Origin: Bartonella sp. WD12.1
GTDB taxonomy: Bacteria > Pseudomonadota > Alphaproteobacteria > Rhizobiales > Rhizobiaceae
Assembly: GCF_002022415.1 (NCBI RefSeq)
Contig: NZ_MUBG01000001.1
Span: forward strand, 620,001 to 684,000
Reading direction: 5' to 3'
DNA: 64,000 bases
Below, in pieces: positions 63,996 through 64,000 of the stretch (position 1 is the stretch's first letter; every line of letters begins with the position of its first letter). A program made the translations under genes and the position numbers. The notes beneath the pieces are model-generated. The model had not been told where the DNA came from, ran no database searches, and saw only the letters and a program-made list of their open reading frames with translations.

Positions 63996-64000
63996 TGTAA

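Overview
The window looks like chromosome of a low-GC alphaproteobacterium of the Rhizobiales, most probably Bartonella. This rests on recognition of the host genes and their order (rpmG-rnr-topA-dprA-plsY-pyrC-pyrB, gatCA, livFGMHJ, accBC), AT-rich intergenic DNA and typical protein sequences. No database search was possible.

Positions 1 to about 30834 are the right-hand part of a temperate tailed-phage prophage; its left end (portal, terminase, probably integrase) lies outside the window. The late module (1-20374, + strand) combines a lambda-like head (S49 protease, scaffold-like protein, gpD, gpE, FII) with a P2-like contractile tail in P2 order (V, W, J, I, a DUF4815 protein, two tail fibres, FI, FII, E/E', T, U, X, D). 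A lysis cassette follows: muramidase endolysin and overlapping Rz/Rz1 spanins. The first fibre gene is a frameshifted copy of the second. The tape measure is split at a classical -1 slippery heptamer, and the E' extension lies in the -1 frame of E.

From 20454 to 27300 (- strand) lie an Rha-type regulator behind a structured RNA leader, an antirepressor remnant, two accessory genes of unknown function, a Dam-type methylase, DUF1376 and RuvC-like DNA-metabolism genes, a hexapeptide-repeat protein with its own structured leader, and a Cro-like regulator. A divergent switch at 27301-27394 with a large inverted repeat separates this from the + strand arm: a CI-like repressor, an AntA-KilAC antirepressor, Bet and YqaJ (Red-like recombination), and an AlpA/Xis-like protein. 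The prophage ends against the 3' end of tRNA-Thr(UGU), a plausible attachment site.

From 31 kb on there are housekeeping genes: fatty-acid synthesis (accBC), a frameshifted DsbA-like gene, glpD, dusA, cobT, a UDG-family gene, a secreted nuclease, rpmG, rnr, topA, dprA, plsY, pyrC/pyrB (pyrC lacks metal ligands), a degenerate aidB-like gene, ruvX, gatCA, a branched-chain amino-acid ABC transporter whose livH is frameshifted, a double cold-shock protein, a DUF192 protein, an alpha/beta hydrolase and a DUF3126 protein. Long AT-rich gaps (34.0-34.8, 37.7-38.2, 39.2-39.75, 41.0-41.5, 62.9-63.8 kb) appear mostly non-coding; one holds a strong orphan terminator.
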